Source of the DNA: Pedobacter suwonensis
Lineage (GTDB): Bacteria; Bacteroidota; Bacteroidia; Sphingobacteriales; Sphingobacteriaceae
NCBI RefSeq assembly: GCF_900111825.1
Contig: NZ_FOJM01000014.1
Coordinates: 1-64,000, forward strand
Reading direction: 5' to 3'
DNA length: 64,000 bases
Shown: piece after piece, positions 1-9,249 of the stretch
Layout: each line of letters begins with the position of its first letter
Numbering within the stretch: the stretch's first letter is position 1
Translations under genes and position numbers: made by a program
The notes under the pieces: generated by a model
What the model was told of the DNA's origin: nothing
The model's database searches: none
What the model saw: the letters and a program-made list of their open reading frames with translations, nothing else

Positions 1-303
1 CAGCACTTGCTAAATAAAAATGGTATCAAGTGCAGCATGACGGAAAGTTACGATCCTTATAGCAATGCAATAGCCGAACGTATAAACGGAATTTTAAAAC
101 AAGAATTTATCCCTATTAGAGAAGGAATAACAATTTCAAAAATGAAGAAAATAGTTTCTGAAAGCGTTAATATTTATAACAATTTCAGGCCGCATCACGC
201 ATGCTTTATGAATACACCCAAATTTATGCATAGGCAAAGCAAAATTAAAATCAGAACTTATGGACAAAAAAATAGCAGCCAGAATGAACTAGCTGCTACC
301 TAA
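1..303 (+). CDS. IS3-family transposase (OrfB), C-terminal part
   Basis: The frame is already open at the left edge, so only the last ~100 residues of an rve/DDE integrase-fold transposase are seen. The stretch NAIAERINGILKQEF is the typical IS3-family surround of the last catalytic Glu, followed by the usual tail with YNNFRPH. The protein cuts and joins IS ends during copy-paste transposition. The stop at 301-303 is followed by a short AT-rich tail in which the IS right end must lie; a likely end is near 335-357, but the partner repeat is outside the window. It abuts the 3' end of the TonB receptor gene (opposite strand) without interrupting it. Family assignment is firm; the subgroup is not. 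Confidence 0.85.
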   Translation, partial: QHLLNKNGIKCSMTESYDPYSNAIAERINGILKQEFIPIREGITISKMKKIVSESVNIYNNFRPHHACFMNTPKFMHRQSKIKIRTYGQKNSSQNELAAT

Positions 304-357
304 AATTGTAACTTTATTTATTATTAATCCTGTATCAAAATTTCAGGACTAGTCAAT
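1..357 (+). mobile_element. Partial IS3-family insertion sequence (right end)
   Basis: This covers the transposase tail plus the following ~50 bp up to the neighbouring receptor gene. The right boundary is a guess, because the left inverted repeat is not in the window and no target duplication can be checked. Confidence 0.45.
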
Positions 358-361
358 CTGG

Positions 362-2716
362 TTAATAACTAACTGAAATACCAAAATTTACCGAAGTACC
401 TCTCCCTTTTGAATAAAAACCCGGCTGCATAAACCATTGCGCCCTGGCCGGGAAATAATCCTGGTTAAAAATGTTATCAATACCCAGAGTAAGCCTGGTG
501 TTCTTTTTTACCTGATAAATACCCGCAAAACTGAATAAATGATAAGCTTTAACAGCACCTTCATTACCGTTATACACGCCATTGCTGTTTTTTTCAAACC
601 TGTTACGCGAATTGATACCGGTGTAATTTAAGGTCAAGTCCAATACTTTTAACGGACTATAGGTAACTGAAGCCGTAACTTTTGGCGCGGAAATGCGGCG
701 ACCATTGAGGTACATGTCAACGGCATCGTTAAACTTTCCATTCTTGTCAATATCGCGCTTACCTTCAGTATAACTGTAACTTGCAGATAGACCTAACTGA
801 TCAAAAAGGTGATAATCGGCCGCCAACTCAAAACCATAAATCTTTTCAGGGTTTCTTGCCGTATTGAAAAGCCCGGTAGCAGGATCATAAACCACTTCGA
901 TACCCAGTTTGGATGTACTGATATAACCCGACGCAGAAAATGTTAATCCAGCGACTTTACTTTCAAAACCAGCCTCATAATTATTAACCTTCACCGCATC
1001 GGTATTGATCTTATCAATGCTGTTTACTTTGGCATCACGTAAAGCCAATCCAATATCCATCACAGAAAAACCCTGAGAGAAACTTACAAAGGGGCTGAAT
1101 AAATTAAATTGATTATACCTTAAACCTGCATTAAAGAGATAAGTGCTGTATTTTAAATTTCCCCCTGTTACATCAAAAGATGGTGTGATGGTTGAATTGT
1201 TTGCACCAGTGGTTCTTAAGGTACGGTAATCATCAACGGCTATATTTACATTTTCGTAACGCAAACCTGTTTTAAAAACCAGTTTACCTAAAATGTTGAA
1301 ATCTGCCTGTGCGAAGGGTGCGATGTTGGTCATATCCATTGTAGGCACCCATACCCTACCATCAACCAATGGCTGCGCCGTTTTATCTTTCATGAAATCT
1401 GCACCATAGGCCAGATTCATTTTCAAAGAGTTGAGGTTAAGTATTGGTGTTTCGAGAAATAAACGCGCGCCTCTTTTATCGTTTTTGGCCAACGATTGAC
1501 CATCACCCCCATCAAAACGACCTAAAGAGACATAGAACACATCTTTTCGGGTTTCATAATAAACATCTGCATGCAGGCTGGAATGCAGAAAGGTGCTATC
1601 AATCTTATATGATAGATTTAGATTATGGTTGTAATCAACCCCGGTCGGAATCCCAAGTGGTTTTCCCAGTACCCCTGTTGCTTTCTGACCGGTTGCCAGG
1701 TTACCGTTTACCAAAGTAAAATTGCTGTTTTGCAAACTGCTGTAGGTATTATAAGAAAGCTGAATACGCTGATTTTTTGCTGGCACATAACCGAATTTGG
1801 CAAAAGCATTGTAAGTGTCTGTTTCGCCAAGGCTATAGTTTGGTCCTACCACATCACCTTTTGCATCTTTATATTCACCGGTTTGCTCGTACATACCGCT
1901 AACCACGTAGTCGAATTTACCTAATTTCCCATAAAACATCTGGCTAATTCTACCTCCTTCTGAGTTTTTGACCTTAACCAACGATCCATTTAAATTAAGC
2001 TGGGTTTTACCTGCAAACCTGGCCGCTGTATCCGGAACCATGGTGATGTAATTTACCAGACCTCCTGCAGCACCATTACCATAAATGGCAGTAGCTCCTT
2101 TTACCACTTCGATACGTTCAAGCACCGATGGATCTATGGATCTTAAATCCACCTCTGCGTTTCTTAATGGCGATGATTGGGACACACCATCAATCATCAC
2201 CAGCATGGGGCGGCCCCTTAAGTTTTGCCCTACATTATTTCCGGTTTGCGCCGTAGGCGCAAAACCAGGCACCTGATTAGCCAATATTGTACTTAAATCG
2301 GGTACAATAGCCAACTCTTTTTCCAGTTTCTGCTTATTTACAATAGTCACTGAAGCGGTGACATTTTTGACGTTTTCCGGCTTTCTCGAAGTCGAAATCA
2401 ATACATCATCTAAAGTATTGGGTACTGGTTCCAGTATAAAATTTATAACCGTATCAGCCTGAACTGAAGAAAATTGCTGTACAAATGTTTTATATCCAAC
2501 CGCAGTCAACTGGACACTGAAGGGCACGCCACTTTTAATATACATTGTATAATAACCTTTGCTATCGGCCTGAGTTTTCTGGCCCGGCAACAAAATGGTT
2601 GCGTACGGAATTCCGCTACTTTTATCCTTGATGTATCCTTCAATCTTCACATTTTGGCCATACGCCAAAAGAAGTTGACACATCAGGATGGTCATGATCA
2701 GTATAATTTTTTTCAT
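362..2716 (-). CDS. TonB-dependent siderophore-type outer-membrane receptor
   Basis: A 784-residue outer-membrane receptor that would import a ferric siderophore or similar ligand with energy from TonB-ExbBD. Domains: signal peptide (residues 1-20, ending LLLAYG), a carboxypeptidase-like regulatory domain (about 22-108) typical of Bacteroidota receptors, a plug (about 112-228) with LRGRPMLVMIDGVSQSSPLR and VVKGATAIYGNGAAGG, and a beta-barrel to the C-terminal FGISVSY, ending in an aromatic residue as expected. The plug wording matches siderophore receptors more than SusC, and no SusD follows. Upstream on the minus strand is a -7-like TATCTTTG (2734-2741) and two AATAAGAAT-like copies (2754-2780) that could bind a regulator such as Fur; this is inference. 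The ligand cannot be told from sequence. Confidence 0.9.
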   Translation of the reverse strand: MKKIILIMTILMCQLLLAYGQNVKIEGYIKDKSSGIPYATILLPGQKTQADSKGYYTMYIKSGVPFSVQLTAVGYKTFVQQFSSVQADTVINFILEPVPNTLDDVLISTSRKPENVKNVTASVTIVNKQKLEKELAIVPDLSTILANQVPGFAPTAQTGNNVGQNLRGRPMLVMIDGVSQSSPLRNAEVDLRSIDPSVLERIEVVKGATAIYGNGAAGGLVNYITMVPDTAARFAGKTQLNLNGSLVKVKNSEGGRISQMFYGKLGKFDYVVSGMYEQTGEYKDAKGDVVGPNYSLGETDTYNAFAKFGYVPAKNQRIQLSYNTYSSLQNSNFTLVNGNLATGQKATGVLGKPLGIPTGVDYNHNLNLSYKIDSTFLHSSLHADVYYETRKDVFYVSLGRFDGGDGQSLAKNDKRGARLFLETPILNLNSLKMNLAYGADFMKDKTAQPLVDGRVWVPTMDMTNIAPFAQADFNILGKLVFKTGLRYENVNIAVDDYRTLRTTGANNSTITPSFDVTGGNLKYSTYLFNAGLRYNQFNLFSPFVSFSQGFSVMDIGLALRDAKVNSIDKINTDAVKVNNYEAGFESKVAGLTFSASGYISTSKLGIEVVYDPATGLFNTARNPEKIYGFELAADYHLFDQLGLSASYSYTEGKRDIDKNGKFNDAVDMYLNGRRISAPKVTASVTYSPLKVLDLTLNYTGINSRNRFEKNSNGVYNGNEGAVKAYHLFSFAGIYQVKKNTRLTLGIDNIFNQDYFPARAQWFMQPGFYSKGRGTSVNFGISVSY

Positions 2717-2733
2717 CTATCTTTAGTTTTCGC

Positions 2734-2741
2734 CAAAGATA
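2734..2741 (-). promoter_or_regulatory. Possible -7 box of the TonB receptor gene
   Basis: Read on the minus strand this is TATCTTTG, matching the Bacteroidota -7 consensus TAnnTTTG, 18 nt from the receptor start codon. No clear -33 TTG is present. The box is one arm of a short inverted repeat (TATCTTT at 2718-2724 / AAAGATA at 2735-2741), so it may overlap an operator. Confidence 0.35.
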
Positions 2742-2788
2742 GAAAATAGACGCTAATAAGAATAGGTCTAAATAAGAATTAGAATATA

Positions 2789-2989
2789 TTAGTTGTTTTG
2801 ACTGAAAATAGCACTGAAATCCTTGGTTACATAAACAATAACCAAAAGCGCAGCAATCACCAAGGCACCCAGGATGATTACGCCCCAGCTTCCTTTCAGC
2901 TTGTTTTTATCTTTTCTGATTAACCAGTATATCAGGCCGATTAAAGGTGCCGCACAGATAATCCAAAATATTAATGATGCTCCAGTCAT
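2789..2989 (-). CDS. Small two-helix membrane protein
   Basis: A 66-residue protein with two hydrophobic segments (about 5-23 and 35-54) separated by a basic loop, RKDKNKLKG, so an inner-membrane hairpin. It sits upstream of the TonB receptor on the same strand, 72 nt before that gene's start, and could be transcribed with it or alone. Composition and the clear N-terminal ATG support a real gene. I do not recognise a family with confidence; the layout is reminiscent of small phospholipase-D-N-terminal-like membrane proteins. Function unknown. Confidence 0.55.
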   Translation of the reverse strand: MTGASLIFWIICAAPLIGLIYWLIRKDKNKLKGSWGVIILGALVIAALLVIVYVTKDFSAIFSQNN

Positions 2990-3163
2990 ATATGTATTTA
3001 ATTTAATAGTTTTTATTGATTCGAAGTCGGAAGTTAAGGTGTTAATCCATTCAAGGGGCTATAATCCACATCAGTTTTTTGTATGCAATTTTCAGTTCAC
3101 AGTTGCCGGTCTCCAGTTTTCAATCTATATGCTTTAAGAGCTATAACCCCAAAGCAGGCGTCC

Positions 3164-3203
3164 TCCTGATCCGATAGCTTCGGATTTATTTCAGGATCTA
3201 TCC
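3164..3203. repeat. Dispersed palindromic repeat, copy 1
   Basis: A sequence of the form TCCTGAT...GGATTTATTTCAGGATCT, with TCCTGA/TCAGGA arms. A closely related copy is at about 9118-9158 and a shorter relative at about 9326-9352. It resembles intergenic REP-like repeats; which family is unknown. Confidence 0.5.
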
Positions 3204-3333
3204 ACAGCATTAATCATCATGGCGTCCCCTTACATCAGCCTGCAACCAGCTATCGTTGTAAGATTGATTCCCTGAAAAGAGATAACTAATGAATCAGTCA
3301 ATATAATATGGAGTTGTTAAACTATTCATTCTA

Positions 3334-3508
3334 AACCAATGACCAATAAACCAATGACCAATAAACCAATGACTAATGAACCAATGACCAATAAACTAAT
3401 GGCCAATGAACCAATCCCCAATGAACCAATGACTAATGAACCAATGACCAACAAACCAATGACCAATAAACCAATGACTAATGAACCAATGACCAATAAA
3501 CCAATGCA
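3334..3508. repeat. Direct-repeat array, unit about 15 bp (ACCAATGACCAATAA)
   Basis: About eleven imperfect copies of ACCAATGACCAATAA, itself two diverged 7-8-bp halves (CCAATGA / CCAATAA), ending a few bases before the tsaD stop codon. A second array of the same unit, reverse-complemented, lies at about 13321-13475. Not coding: stops fall in most frames and no frame is kept. Confidence 0.85.
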
Positions 3509-3514
3509 CCAGCT

Positions 3515-4516
3515 TTAAAACTCCATCCGTGCCATTGGAGAAACATTCTGCCCTACAAAATCCTGTTTCAGGTATTTGTGGTAACCAGCAATGGCAATCA
3601 TGCCCGCATTATCCGTACAGTATTGAAAAGCCGGTATGTAAATCTTCCAGCCCAATTCGTCGGCAGTTTGTTGCAAACCGTTCCGTAAACCAGAGTTTGC
3701 CGAAACACCTCCTGCAATAGCTATTTCATTTATTCCGTACTGTTTTGCAGCTTTTTTCAATTTGTTTAGCAAAATCTGCACAATACTATGTTGAACCGAT
3801 GCACAAATATCATCTAAATTTCCGGCAATAAAAGCAGGGTTCTCTTGCTCCTGTTTTCTGATGAAATACAAAATGGAGGTTTTGAAACCACTAAAGCTAA
3901 AATTCAGATCAGCTATTTGTGGTTCGGCAAACTTAAACGCCAAAGGATTTCCCTGTTGTGCATGCTTATCAATCAATGGGCCGCCAGGATAAGGCAAAGC
4001 CAGTAGTTTTGCGGTTTTATCAAAAGCCTCGCCTGCAGCATCGTCCAGGGTTTCGCCAATAATTTCCATATCAAAATAATCCTTTACCAGCACAATCTGT
4101 GTATGTCCGCCAGAAACGGTTAAACAGATAAACGGAAAATTTGGCTTGGGATCATCAATAAAATGCGCCAGAATATGCGCATGCATATGATTAACAGAAA
4201 TTAAAGGTATATTTAAAGCTAATGCAAAAGATTTTGCAAAAGAAACACCCACTAATAACGATCCCAGGAGTCCGGGGCCACGTGTAAAAGCAACGGCATT
4301 AATGTCCTGTTTTGTAACCTGAGCATTAATTAAAGCCTGTTGTACAGCAGGCACAATATTTTGCTGATGTACCCTTGAAGCTAATTCAGGGATAACACCA
4401 CCATAATTTTGATGAATTGTTTGGTTTGCAATAACATTGGCAGTAATTTTGCCGTTGTTACAAACAGCAACGGATGTATCATCGCAAGAGGATTCGATAG
4501 CAAGTATAACAGACAA
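3515..4516 (-). CDS. tsaD: tRNA N6-threonylcarbamoyladenosine transferase TsaD
   Basis: A 333-residue ASKHA-fold protein of the Gcp/TsaD family that transfers the threonylcarbamoyl group to A37 of ANN-reading tRNAs together with TsaB and TsaE. Visible signatures: N-terminal AIESSCDDTSVAV phosphate-binding segment, the NHMHAHILAHF motif (about residues 108-118) with the metal-binding histidines, VSGGHTQIVLV, and the C-terminal AGGVSANSGLR and FQYCTDNAGMIA segments. The length is normal for the family. It is divergently transcribed from the tamB-like gene with an extremely short spacer, and its 3' end borders the repeat array. A housekeeping gene; identification is secure. Confidence 0.97.
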   Translation of the reverse strand: MSVILAIESSCDDTSVAVCNNGKITANVIANQTIHQNYGGVIPELASRVHQQNIVPAVQQALINAQVTKQDINAVAFTRGPGLLGSLLVGVSFAKSFALALNIPLISVNHMHAHILAHFIDDPKPNFPFICLTVSGGHTQIVLVKDYFDMEIIGETLDDAAGEAFDKTAKLLALPYPGGPLIDKHAQQGNPLAFKFAEPQIADLNFSFSGFKTSILYFIRKQEQENPAFIAGNLDDICASVQHSIVQILLNKLKKAAKQYGINEIAIAGGVSANSGLRNGLQQTADELGWKIYIPAFQYCTDNAGMIAIAGYHKYLKQDFVGQNVSPMARMEF

Positions 4517-4591
4517 ATTATTTAATATTTAAGCTGCAAAATTATTAAAAAACTATTTAAAATACTCCTTTGGGTAATTGCATCAATAATT

Positions 4592-7500
4592 TTGCTGCTT
4601 GCGCTTCTTATTTTCTCACTCCAATTTAAGCCTGTTCAAACCTATTTTGCACAGCGGGCTGCCGCATACCTGTCTAAAGAGCTTAAAACCACAATATCAA
4701 TCAAGAGTCTTTACATCAAACCATTTAAATCTATTGTACTTAAGGATTTATTGGTTTTAGATTTACAAAAAGACACTTTATTAAGCACGCCACAATTCAT
4801 GGTCGATATTAATCAGTTATCCATTGATAAAAAGATTATTGATATCAATACCGTCCAAATTAATAATGGTCAGTTTTTCCTAAAGGATTTCAAAGATAAG
4901 TCTTCTAATCTCGATTTCATCATCAACTACTTCGATTCTGGTAAACCCAAGGTAAAGAAAAAGAAAAGCAAGCCTTTTGACGTCAACCTGGGCCGTCTTA
5001 TTTTAAACAAGTTTGCCTTCAGGTACATCAACTATAATGCAAAAGACACCACTCAGGGTAAAAGTGTAAACTTTGATAATGTAAACGTAAAAGAGTTGAG
5101 TGGGATTTTTGAAGGGTTGGACACCAAGAAACACTTGTTGAAAACCAATATCAAAAACCTAACACTTAAAGAGCGTAGCGGGTTTTACCTCAAAAATTTA
5201 ACGGCACAAACCACGGTAGACAGTAATGCCATCGAACTGAAAAACCTGCTGCTTGAAACCAACCAGAGCCGCTTAACCAACTATTACCAAATGCGGTTTA
5301 AAAGCTTTAGAGATTTTAACCATTATATCGATAATGTGCGGATGAAGGCCATCTTCAAAGACAGTCACATTACTTCAAGAGACGTTGCGTTTTTTGCGCC
5401 TGAAATGAATACCATGAAACTTGATCTGGATGTTGACGGCCAGATTACGGGCTTAGTAAATAACCTTAAAGCCAAAAAATTATCTTTAAGAACCGGAAAG
5501 GCTACCCACATTAAGGGCGATTTTATTTTGAAAGGGCTGCCGAAATGGAAAGAAACTTTTATGGACCTGAACATTGAAATGGCAGGAACAAACAAAACCG
5601 ATCTTGATGAAGTGCTGGCTGGTATCACCAATAGCAAAAAGAAAATTGTTCCGGTAATTGTCAAGAAATTTGGCAACATCAACTTTAACGGAAGTTTTAC
5701 TGGTTTTCAGAACGACTTTATTGCCTATGGAGAGTTTAAAACTAAACTGGGCCGTGTTGTCTCGGACGTAAACATGAAAATCGATAAAAATGAAGTTCCA
5801 TCCTATACCGGAAACATCAAAACATACGATTTTAACATCGGCGACCTGTTAGATGAGAAGAGCCTTGGCCGGATCAGTTCTTCATTATATGTGAAAGGGC
5901 GCGGAACGGAACTAAAAGATTTGACTGAAAAAATAAATGGCGATGTAACTTATATCGACTTTAACCGATATCGGTACCGTAATGTAAAGATTGATGGTAC
6001 CTTCGATAAAAAATATTTTGATGGCAAGCTAAGCATTAACGACCGAAACGTTAAACTGGTATTTGACGGGGGTGTTAACCTTAACCCCAAGCTACCGGTA
6101 TTTAATTTTAATGCTAGCATTTCCAAAGCACGGTTAAAAGCTTTAAAATTGCTAAAGGATTCTCTGATGGTGGATGCCAAATTTACCACCAATTTTTCAG
6201 GTACCAACCTGAACAATATATCAGGCAAATTATTAATCCAGCAGATCAGGCTACAAAACCCTAAAGGCGTTTATAGCATAGATTCTGTGCAGTTAATGGC
6301 CAATGGTAACGGCGCTAACCGTGTGCTCGATATCCGTTCGGACATTTTTGATGCCAGTATTAAAGGTGAATATGACTTAAATTCAATCGCTTCCTATTAC
6401 AAGGCCATCGCCAAAACTTATGTCCCTTCCTTAAAGGCCGACATCATAAAATACAACAAGCAGATTTTTCAGTTTAACCTTCAGGTTAAAAAGTTCGAAC
6501 CGCTTGCGCAGATCCTGGCGCCGGGCTTAGAATTAGAAGAAGGCGCGACCTTAACGGGGGTTTTCGATTCGCGCAATAATACCGCCACGCTAAACGGTTT
6601 CGTAAAGAAACTAAAATACAATGGGATAGTAGTTAACAATATCATCCTCGATGAAAACACCACCACACAACAACTTCAACTGATTGTAACTTCCGATCGC
6701 GTACAGCTTAACGACAGCCTGTTTATCAAGGACGTAAACATTTCCAATATCCTGCGGAATGATAGTCTGGCCTTCAACGTCAAAATGTCTAATACCGAAG
6801 AAGATAACCAGCTTGATTTAAACGGATTGGTAGAATTTACCAAAAACCAGGATACCACGGCGAGATTGAGCGTACTGCCATCCATCTTAAAAATCAATAA
6901 TGAAGAATGGCGTATCCAGGAGAAAGTACGCATTGTACTCAACAACGGTAAAACTGAGATCAGCAATTTCGATTTAACCAATGGCGAACAGCAGGTAACC
7001 ATTGATGGATTGATTTCTGAAGATCCTAAAGATTTGATCAGTGTTGGATTTAAAGATTTTAGCTTAAAAACCCTCAATCCGTTTACTAAAGGCTTTGGTG
7101 TAAAATTAGCTGGAAACGTTAATGGTAAAACCGACCTGTATGGCGTATTAAAAACACTTAGGGTAACCGACGATCTAAAAGTTGATTCGTTAAACTTTAA
7201 TGATATTTATATCGGCACCTTAACAGATACCTCATCTTACAACAACGAAAGCCAAAAACTGAATGTATTTACCCGTATTGTGGCCGACAATTCGGAGAAT
7301 TTTAAGCTTACCGGAAATCTTGATCTGAAGGAAAAGGAAATAGACCTTGCGGTAAAAATGGACGACAGTAAACTCACCGTACTAGAGCCTTTTGTTAAAA
7401 AACTGGTATCGAACCTGAAAGGAAACATCTCAGCTGATTTGACGGTAAAAGGTAAGTTGGAAAAACCGGAGATTAACGGAACTTTATCCCTGGATAAGGG

Positions 7501-9016
7501 ACAACTCATGGTAAATTACCTCAAAACCACTTATGTAATTACAGATAAGGTTGAAGTAAATAACAGCGTAATTAAACTTGAGAATTTTGTACTTAAAGAT
7601 TTAGAAGACCATGAAGCCACCGCAAGCGGTAGTGTAGATTTAAATGAAATTGACAATCCTACACTGAACGTTAAGATAAATGCAAACAGTTTTATGGCCT
7701 TAAATACCACGGCGAAAGACAATTCCATTTACTATGGCCGTGCCTATGGCACAGGTGTATTTACATTTACAGGGCCTACTGATAACATGAAGATTGATAT
7801 TAAGGCAAAAACGGAAAAAGGAACCGTGTTTAACCTGCCTTTAAACAGTTCTGAAACCGTATCGGATAAAGACTTTATTAATTTTGTGAGTCGCGACTCG
7901 GCTGTTGTAGTTAAGAAAAAAACCAATTTTGAAGGATTAACCTTAAGCTTTAAATTAACCATTGATCCCAATACTACAGCAAACATCTATACTACCTTAG
8001 GTAATTTAAGTGGCAAGGGTAATGCCGAGCTGAGCTTAAACATTAATAGTGTTGGCGATTTTGAAATGTCTGGCGATTATATCATCGAGACCGGAAGTTT
8101 TGACTTTACCGCGCAGGAGATCATCAACAAAAAATTCGAAATCAGACAGGGAGGAACCATCCGCTGGACAGGCAACCCTACTGCAGCGCAAATCAACTTA
8201 AAAGCCGTATATGCTTTGAGGGCAAGTTTAAATGATCTTTACAAAGCAGCAAACCGCGATGCCAGCAGCAATGCCAACCAAAGGGTAAATACCGAGGTAG
8301 AAATGGGCCTTACCGGTTTATTGTTAAAGCCTGATATTAAACTTGATATCAATTTCCCTTCACAGCCTTCAATTAAAGAAGAACTGCAAACCTATTTCAG
8401 CGATCAGAACAACCTGAACCTGCAGGCATTCAGTTTGATTATCAGGAGAAGTTTTGCCCCCGGAAACGGTGGGCAGTCGATTGGAAACCAGTTGAGTTCA
8501 ACAGCTACGAGTACCGCCACCGAATTGGTATTTAACCAGTTTAACAACGTACTTTCTTCCTTAAACCTAAACTTTGTTGATTTAAATGTACGTTCGTTAA
8601 GCGAAGCCAATGCCTCATTCAAGTTCTTTAATGATCGATTAATTATTAATGCCGGTATCGTAGACCGGAACAGCGTGAACGATTTTACCGTTATCGATTT
8701 TTCTAAAGATAATGTTGGCCGAGAGGTGGAGGCGCTTTTCCTGATCAAAAAAGATGGAAGTCTGACTGCCAAAGCGGCAAATAAACCACCCACTCAACAG
8801 AGTATATTCTTAAACAGTGGAATCAGCCCGACGGCAAACGTAACCTCTTTTGGTTTGGTGTATACCCAGCAATTCGATACGTTTAAGGAATTCATCCAGA
8901 AAATTTCTGGTGCTTACCGCCGAAACCTGAAAAGAAAACAAAGCCCGGTTAAAACAAATAAATCGCTTAATAAAGATATTATTATTAATCAAAGTAAGGG
9001 AAACCAGCGGAGGTAA
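4592..9016 (+). CDS. TamB-like translocation/assembly module protein (DUF490)
   Basis: A 1474-residue AsmA/TamB-type protein. It is anchored by an N-terminal hydrophobic helix, has a very long beta-rich midsection spanning the periplasm, and a C-terminal TamB/DUF490 domain (about residues 1050-1420, with GTIRWTGNPTAAQINLKAVY). The family helps outer-membrane protein assembly with a BamA-type partner or moves lipids between membranes. The first standard codon (TTG, 4592) lies inside the membrane helix. The frame stays open upstream to 4526, and ATT at 4544 would give the far more natural start MKKLFKILLWVIASIILLLA. I list the standard start but think the protein begins at 4544. Length and C-terminus fit Bacteroidota homologues. 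Confidence 0.9.
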   Translation: MLLALLIFSLQFKPVQTYFAQRAAAYLSKELKTTISIKSLYIKPFKSIVLKDLLVLDLQKDTLLSTPQFMVDINQLSIDKKIIDINTVQINNGQFFLKDFKDKSSNLDFIINYFDSGKPKVKKKKSKPFDVNLGRLILNKFAFRYINYNAKDTTQGKSVNFDNVNVKELSGIFEGLDTKKHLLKTNIKNLTLKERSGFYLKNLTAQTTVDSNAIELKNLLLETNQSRLTNYYQMRFKSFRDFNHYIDNVRMKAIFKDSHITSRDVAFFAPEMNTMKLDLDVDGQITGLVNNLKAKKLSLRTGKATHIKGDFILKGLPKWKETFMDLNIEMAGTNKTDLDEVLAGITNSKKKIVPVIVKKFGNINFNGSFTGFQNDFIAYGEFKTKLGRVVSDVNMKIDKNEVPSYTGNIKTYDFNIGDLLDEKSLGRISSSLYVKGRGTELKDLTEKINGDVTYIDFNRYRYRNVKIDGTFDKKYFDGKLSINDRNVKLVFDGGVNLNPKLPVFNFNASISKARLKALKLLKDSLMVDAKFTTNFSGTNLNNISGKLLIQQIRLQNPKGVYSIDSVQLMANGNGANRVLDIRSDIFDASIKGEYDLNSIASYYKAIAKTYVPSLKADIIKYNKQIFQFNLQVKKFEPLAQILAPGLELEEGATLTGVFDSRNNTATLNGFVKKLKYNGIVVNNIILDENTTTQQLQLIVTSDRVQLNDSLFIKDVNISNILRNDSLAFNVKMSNTEEDNQLDLNGLVEFTKNQDTTARLSVLPSILKINNEEWRIQEKVRIVLNNGKTEISNFDLTNGEQQVTIDGLISEDPKDLISVGFKDFSLKTLNPFTKGFGVKLAGNVNGKTDLYGVLKTLRVTDDLKVDSLNFNDIYIGTLTDTSSYNNESQKLNVFTRIVADNSENFKLTGNLDLKEKEIDLAVKMDDSKLTVLEPFVKKLVSNLKGNISADLTVKGKLEKPEINGTLSLDKGQLMVNYLKTTYVITDKVEVNNSVIKLENFVLKDLEDHEATASGSVDLNEIDNPTLNVKINANSFMALNTTAKDNSIYYGRAYGTGVFTFTGPTDNMKIDIKAKTEKGTVFNLPLNSSETVSDKDFINFVSRDSAVVVKKKTNFEGLTLSFKLTIDPNTTANIYTTLGNLSGKGNAELSLNINSVGDFEMSGDYIIETGSFDFTAQEIINKKFEIRQGGTIRWTGNPTAAQINLKAVYALRASLNDLYKAANRDASSNANQRVNTEVEMGLTGLLLKPDIKLDINFPSQPSIKEELQTYFSDQNNLNLQAFSLIIRRSFAPGNGGQSIGNQLSSTATSTATELVFNQFNNVLSSLNLNFVDLNVRSLSEANASFKFFNDRLIINAGIVDRNSVNDFTVIDFSKDNVGREVEALFLIKKDGSLTAKAANKPPTQQSIFLNSGISPTANVTSFGLVYTQQFDTFKEFIQKISGAYRRNLKRKQSPVKTNKSLNKDIIINQSKGNQRR

Positions 9017-9117
9017 GGTGAGTTGCGTTAGTTCATTGGTTTATTTTATCACCTGAGTTCGATTAATAACATAGCTTTAAATTGCCTCATATAAAATATT
9101 TTCAGTTCTTAATCGTC

Positions 9118-9158
9118 ACCCTGATCCCATAGCCATCGGATTTATTTCAGGGTCTTTC
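9118..9158. repeat. Dispersed palindromic repeat, copy 2
   Basis: ACCCTGATCCCATAGCCATC followed by GGATTTATTTCAGGGTCT. Arms CCCTGA and TCAGGG pair, and it shares the GGATTTATTTCAG core with the copy at 3164-3203. Confidence 0.55.
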
Positions 9159-9249
9159 ATGATACAAGATGCTAAATAAATTCAGCCTGAAGAATATCTA
9201 TAAATCAGGCGCTTTTAAAACACCATTTCAACAAATAACTATTCGTCAA

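Larger units (their letters stand above)
2990..3514. other. Gene-free spacer with repeats
   Basis: No convincing gene between the small membrane protein and tsaD. It holds a dispersed palindromic repeat (about 3164-3203) and a ~15-bp direct-repeat array (3334-3508), both listed separately. Open frames here are short and follow the repeats. Confidence 0.7.

Noticed and set aside
3334..3508. CRISPR array
   Set aside because: The repeats are contiguous and imperfect with no unique spacers and no cas genes nearby.
5365..8793. Several minus-strand frames of 60-133 codons
   Set aside because: They are antisense to the tamB-like gene, rich in Ser/Leu/Phe as expected for complements of Lys/Asn/Asp-rich coding sequence.
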